From: Ruegeria discodermiae
GTDB taxonomy: Bacteria > Pseudomonadota > Alphaproteobacteria > Rhodobacterales > Rhodobacteraceae
DNA: 64,000 nucleotides
Assembly (NCBI RefSeq): GCF_030758345.1
Contig: NZ_JAVAMO010000006.1
Coordinates: forward strand, 124,001 to 188,000
Reading direction: 5' to 3'
The stretch's first letter is position 1. Each line of letters begins with the position of its first letter. Of the stretch, positions 62,132 through 64,000 are shown piece after piece. The position numbers were made by a program, and so were the translations under genes. The notes below the pieces were generated by a model. It ran no database searches. It was not told the DNA's origin and saw only the letters and a list, made by a program, of their open reading frames with translations.

Positions 62132-62620
62132 TCAGAAAGAGAAGTGATAGCGGATCAGCGCCTCGTTGACGCCGGGATTGAATTCCTCGGTGCTGGCATT
62201 GGATTTATGGGCGATGGCAAGCGACAGCTTGTTGCCGTTGTCAAAGCTGTAGCCCACGCCAATCAGGCTGCGGATCTGGAAATTTCCGCCCAGATCGTTG
62301 CGGCTTTCGGATTCGAAATAAGCGCCGGGCATCACGCTGCCCTCCAGAAACCAGCTTTGGCCGAGCTGATAGACACCATAAAGACCCGCGCCAATATGGG
62401 TGTCGCCACTGGTATCGACCGACAGCGTACCGCCCCAACCGGCACTGAAGCGGGTGGCTTCGTGAAACGGCTTGTGATGATAGTCGAGCGCAAAGATCGC
62501 CTGATCCTCACCCCGACTGTTCGAAAAGTCTGCGTAACCAGCACCTAAGATAAGGCTTTGCGACTGCGCGACCGTGGCCCCTGCGGTGAGCAGGACCGTA
62601 GTTAAGAGAATTCTGATCAT
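62132..62620 (-). CDS. PagL-like lipid A 3-O-deacylase
   Basis: A 162-residue outer-membrane barrel with a signal peptide (cleavage near VAQSQS). The PagL catalytic signature is AHKSNAS, giving His138 and Ser140 followed by Asn141, and Glu153 (GVNEAL) lies within one residue of the spacing known for the PagL His-Ser-Glu triad. The C-terminus ends in aromatic RYHFSF, suited to BAM. It would remove an acyl chain from lipid A. It diverges from ychF with 175 bases between them. Confidence 0.8.
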   Translation of the reverse strand: MIRILLTTVLLTAGATVAQSQSLILGAGYADFSNSRGEDQAIFALDYHHKPFHEATRFSAGWGGTLSVDTSGDTHIGAGLYGVYQLGQSWFLEGSVMPGAYFESESRNDLGGNFQIRSLIGVGYSFDNGNKLSLAIAHKSNASTEEFNPGVNEALIRYHFSF

Positions 62621-62795
62621 TGTCCCCGTCGAACTTTCCCATTTTTGCTTCCGTCAATATTGGGTGCTCGGGGCTAAGTATAGTGACGAGGGCGTGAAGG
62701 GCGTGCTTGCAGCCCAGCACTGTTGCAAATGAGCCCGCTTGCGCATTCCCTGCAAGCTGCCTAGAAGCAGCCGCGACTGACATCAGGAGACTGTC

Positions 62796-63893
62796 ATGGG
62801 CTTTAAAATGGGAATCGTGGGTCTGCCCAATGTGGGCAAATCGACCTTGTTCAACGCGCTGACCCGTACGGCGGCGGCGCAGGCGGCGAATTTTCCGTTT
62901 TGCACCATTGAGCCCAATGTGGGTGAGGTGGGAGTGCCCGATGACCGTTTGGACAAGCTAGCGGCAATTGCCAGATCCAAACAGATCATCCCCACCCGCA
63001 TGACATTTGTTGATATTGCCGGTCTGGTCAAAGGCGCCTCGAAGGGCGAGGGGCTGGGCAATCAGTTTCTGGCCAATATCCGCGAGGTGGACGCCATTGC
63101 TCATGTGCTGCGCTGTTTCGAAGATGGCGATGTGACCCATGTTGAGGGTCGCGTCGATCCGGTTGCTGATGCCGACACGATCGAGACCGAGCTGATGCTG
63201 GCCGATCTGGAAAGCATCGAGAAACGCCGTGCCAATCTGGTGCGCAAGCTCAAGGGCAATGACAAGGAAGCCCAACAGCAGGACCGCTTGCTGGCTGCCG
63301 CGCAGGCGATGCTCGAAGATGGCAAGCCCGCGCGGCTGGTCGAGGTGGATGCCGAAGATGCAAGAGCCTGGAAGCTGCTGCAGCTTCTGACGACCAAGCC
63401 GGTGCTTTATGTCTGCAATGTGGGCGAGGCCGAGGCCGCCGATGGCAACAAACACTCCGCCAAAGTTGCTGCGATGGCGGCGGAGCAGGGTAATGCCCAT
63501 GTCATCATTTCAGCCCAGATTGAGGAAGAGATCAGCCAGCTTGAAGAGGATGAGGCAGCGATGTTCCTTGAAGAGATGGGGCTTGCCGAGGCCGGGCTCG
63601 ACCGGTTGATCAAGGCGGGCTACGAGCTTTTGCATCTGGAGACTTACTTCACCGTCGGCCCGAAAGAGGCGCGGGCCTGGACCATTCGCACGGGGACGGC
63701 CGCGCCGCAGGCGGCAGGCGTCATTCATGGCGATTTCGAAAAGGGCTTCATCCGGGCCGAAACCATCGCTTATGACGATTTTGTCGCCTGCAATGGCGAG
63801 CAGGGGGCCAAGGAAGCGGGCAAGATGCGCGCCGAGGGCAAGGGATATGTCGTCAAGGATGGCGACGTGCTGCATTTCCTGTTCAACACGTGA
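62796..63893 (+). CDS. ychF: Redox-regulated ATPase/GTPase YchF
   Basis: A 365-residue Obg-family P-loop NTPase (OLA1/YchF). Walker A is GLPNVGKST, the G3 region is [19 protein letters not shown], and the C-terminal TGS-like domain contains [15 protein letters not shown] and the end [12 protein letters not shown]. YchF proteins usually prefer ATP because the G4 motif is altered. AGGAG precedes the ATG. No terminator is visible in the 107 bases left after the gene, which contain nothing else I can name. Confidence 0.95.
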   Translation: MGFKMGIVGLPNVGKSTLFNALTRTAAAQAANFPFCTIEPNVGEVGVPDDRLDKLAAIARSKQIIPTRMTFVDIAGLVKGASKGEGLGNQFLANIREVDAIAHVLRCFEDGDVTHVEGRVDPVADADTIETELMLADLESIEKRRANLVRKLKGNDKEAQQQDRLLAAAQAMLEDGKPARLVEVDAEDARAWKLLQLLTTKPVLYVCNVGEAEAADGNKHSAKVAAMAAEQGNAHVIISAQIEEEISQLEEDEAAMFLEEMGLAEAGLDRLIKAGYELLHLETYFTVGPKEARAWTIRTGTAAPQAAGVIHGDFEKGFIRAETIAYDDFVACNGEQGAKEAGKMRAEGKGYVVKDGDVLHFLFNT

Positions 63894-64000
63894 TCTGTCA
63901 AACAGTGCGCTGCCCTGGACCCCAGGCGGCCTGATGCGAGAAGCCATTGCGGGGCCTGCGGGACATGTCATTATGGTCAGGCTCGTTGACATTGCCCGGA

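Noticed and set aside
63894-64000. Start of a further gene at the window end
   Set aside because: The remaining 107 bases show no convincing start with a ribosome site and no recognisable protein segment on either strand.

Overview
The window looks like chromosome from a marine alphaproteobacterium of the Rhodobacteraceae (Roseobacter group). Three things point there: a DddQ-type DMSP lyase, the gene order phoH-ybeY-corC-lnt-metK-trmB, and a SAM/SAH-type riboswitch in front of metK, an element known from Rhodobacterales. The DNA is GC-rich and densely coding, with many 4-base ATGA overlaps. I found no rRNA, tRNA, CRISPR array, insertion sequence or prophage.

Region 1 (1-21345) is a catabolic and transport island. 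A plus-strand operon carries an MDR oxidoreductase (cut by the window edge), a DddQ-like lyase, three enolase-superfamily enzymes with a small cupin between the first two, and a HemL-like class III aminotransferase. After a DUF1127 gene and a Tat-exported cyclase-family protein come a GntR regulator, a glutamine amidotransferase divergent from a cytochrome P450, a glutamine-synthetase-like ligase, a serine hydrolase, and an IclR regulator with a second class III aminotransferase. The IclR gene diverges from a tripartite tricarboxylate transporter (tctC-tctB-tctA), which runs into an aldehyde dehydrogenase and a Tm-1-like UPF0261 protein. The genes suggest uptake and stepwise breakdown of a small amino- or betaine-type carboxylate, possibly through gamma-glutamyl intermediates. 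The substrate cannot be read from the sequence, and this is the best candidate for an undescribed pathway.

Region 2 (21336-29893, minus strand) holds rpe and then a tightly overlapping glycan locus: a TviB/WbpO-like nucleotide-sugar dehydrogenase, four GT-B glycosyltransferases, a histidine phosphatase, a NodB-like deacetylase and a methyltransferase. No flippase, polymerase or exporter is visible. It is followed by a large MscS channel, an RTX protein and a putative glycosyltransferase (30114-34870).

Region 3 (34996-58325) is mostly core housekeeping: miaB, an outer-membrane barrel gene, phoH, ybeY, corC, lnt, metK under the riboswitch, trmB, aroA, cmk, rpsA, ihfB, lapA, trpF, trpB, pth and rplY, with accessory genes between them. 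The trp genes are split: trpF and trpB lie at 52-54 kb, and trpA lies at 61-62 kb on the other strand.

Region 4 (58346-64000) has an FMN-dependent hydroxy-acid dehydrogenase, a Tat-exported nitroreductase with its MarR regulator and twin operator-like repeats, trpA, a PagL-like lipid A deacylase and the GTPase gene ychF. Starts were moved from the longest ORF to internal codons wherever a Shine-Dalgarno sequence, signal peptide or family N-terminus supported it.
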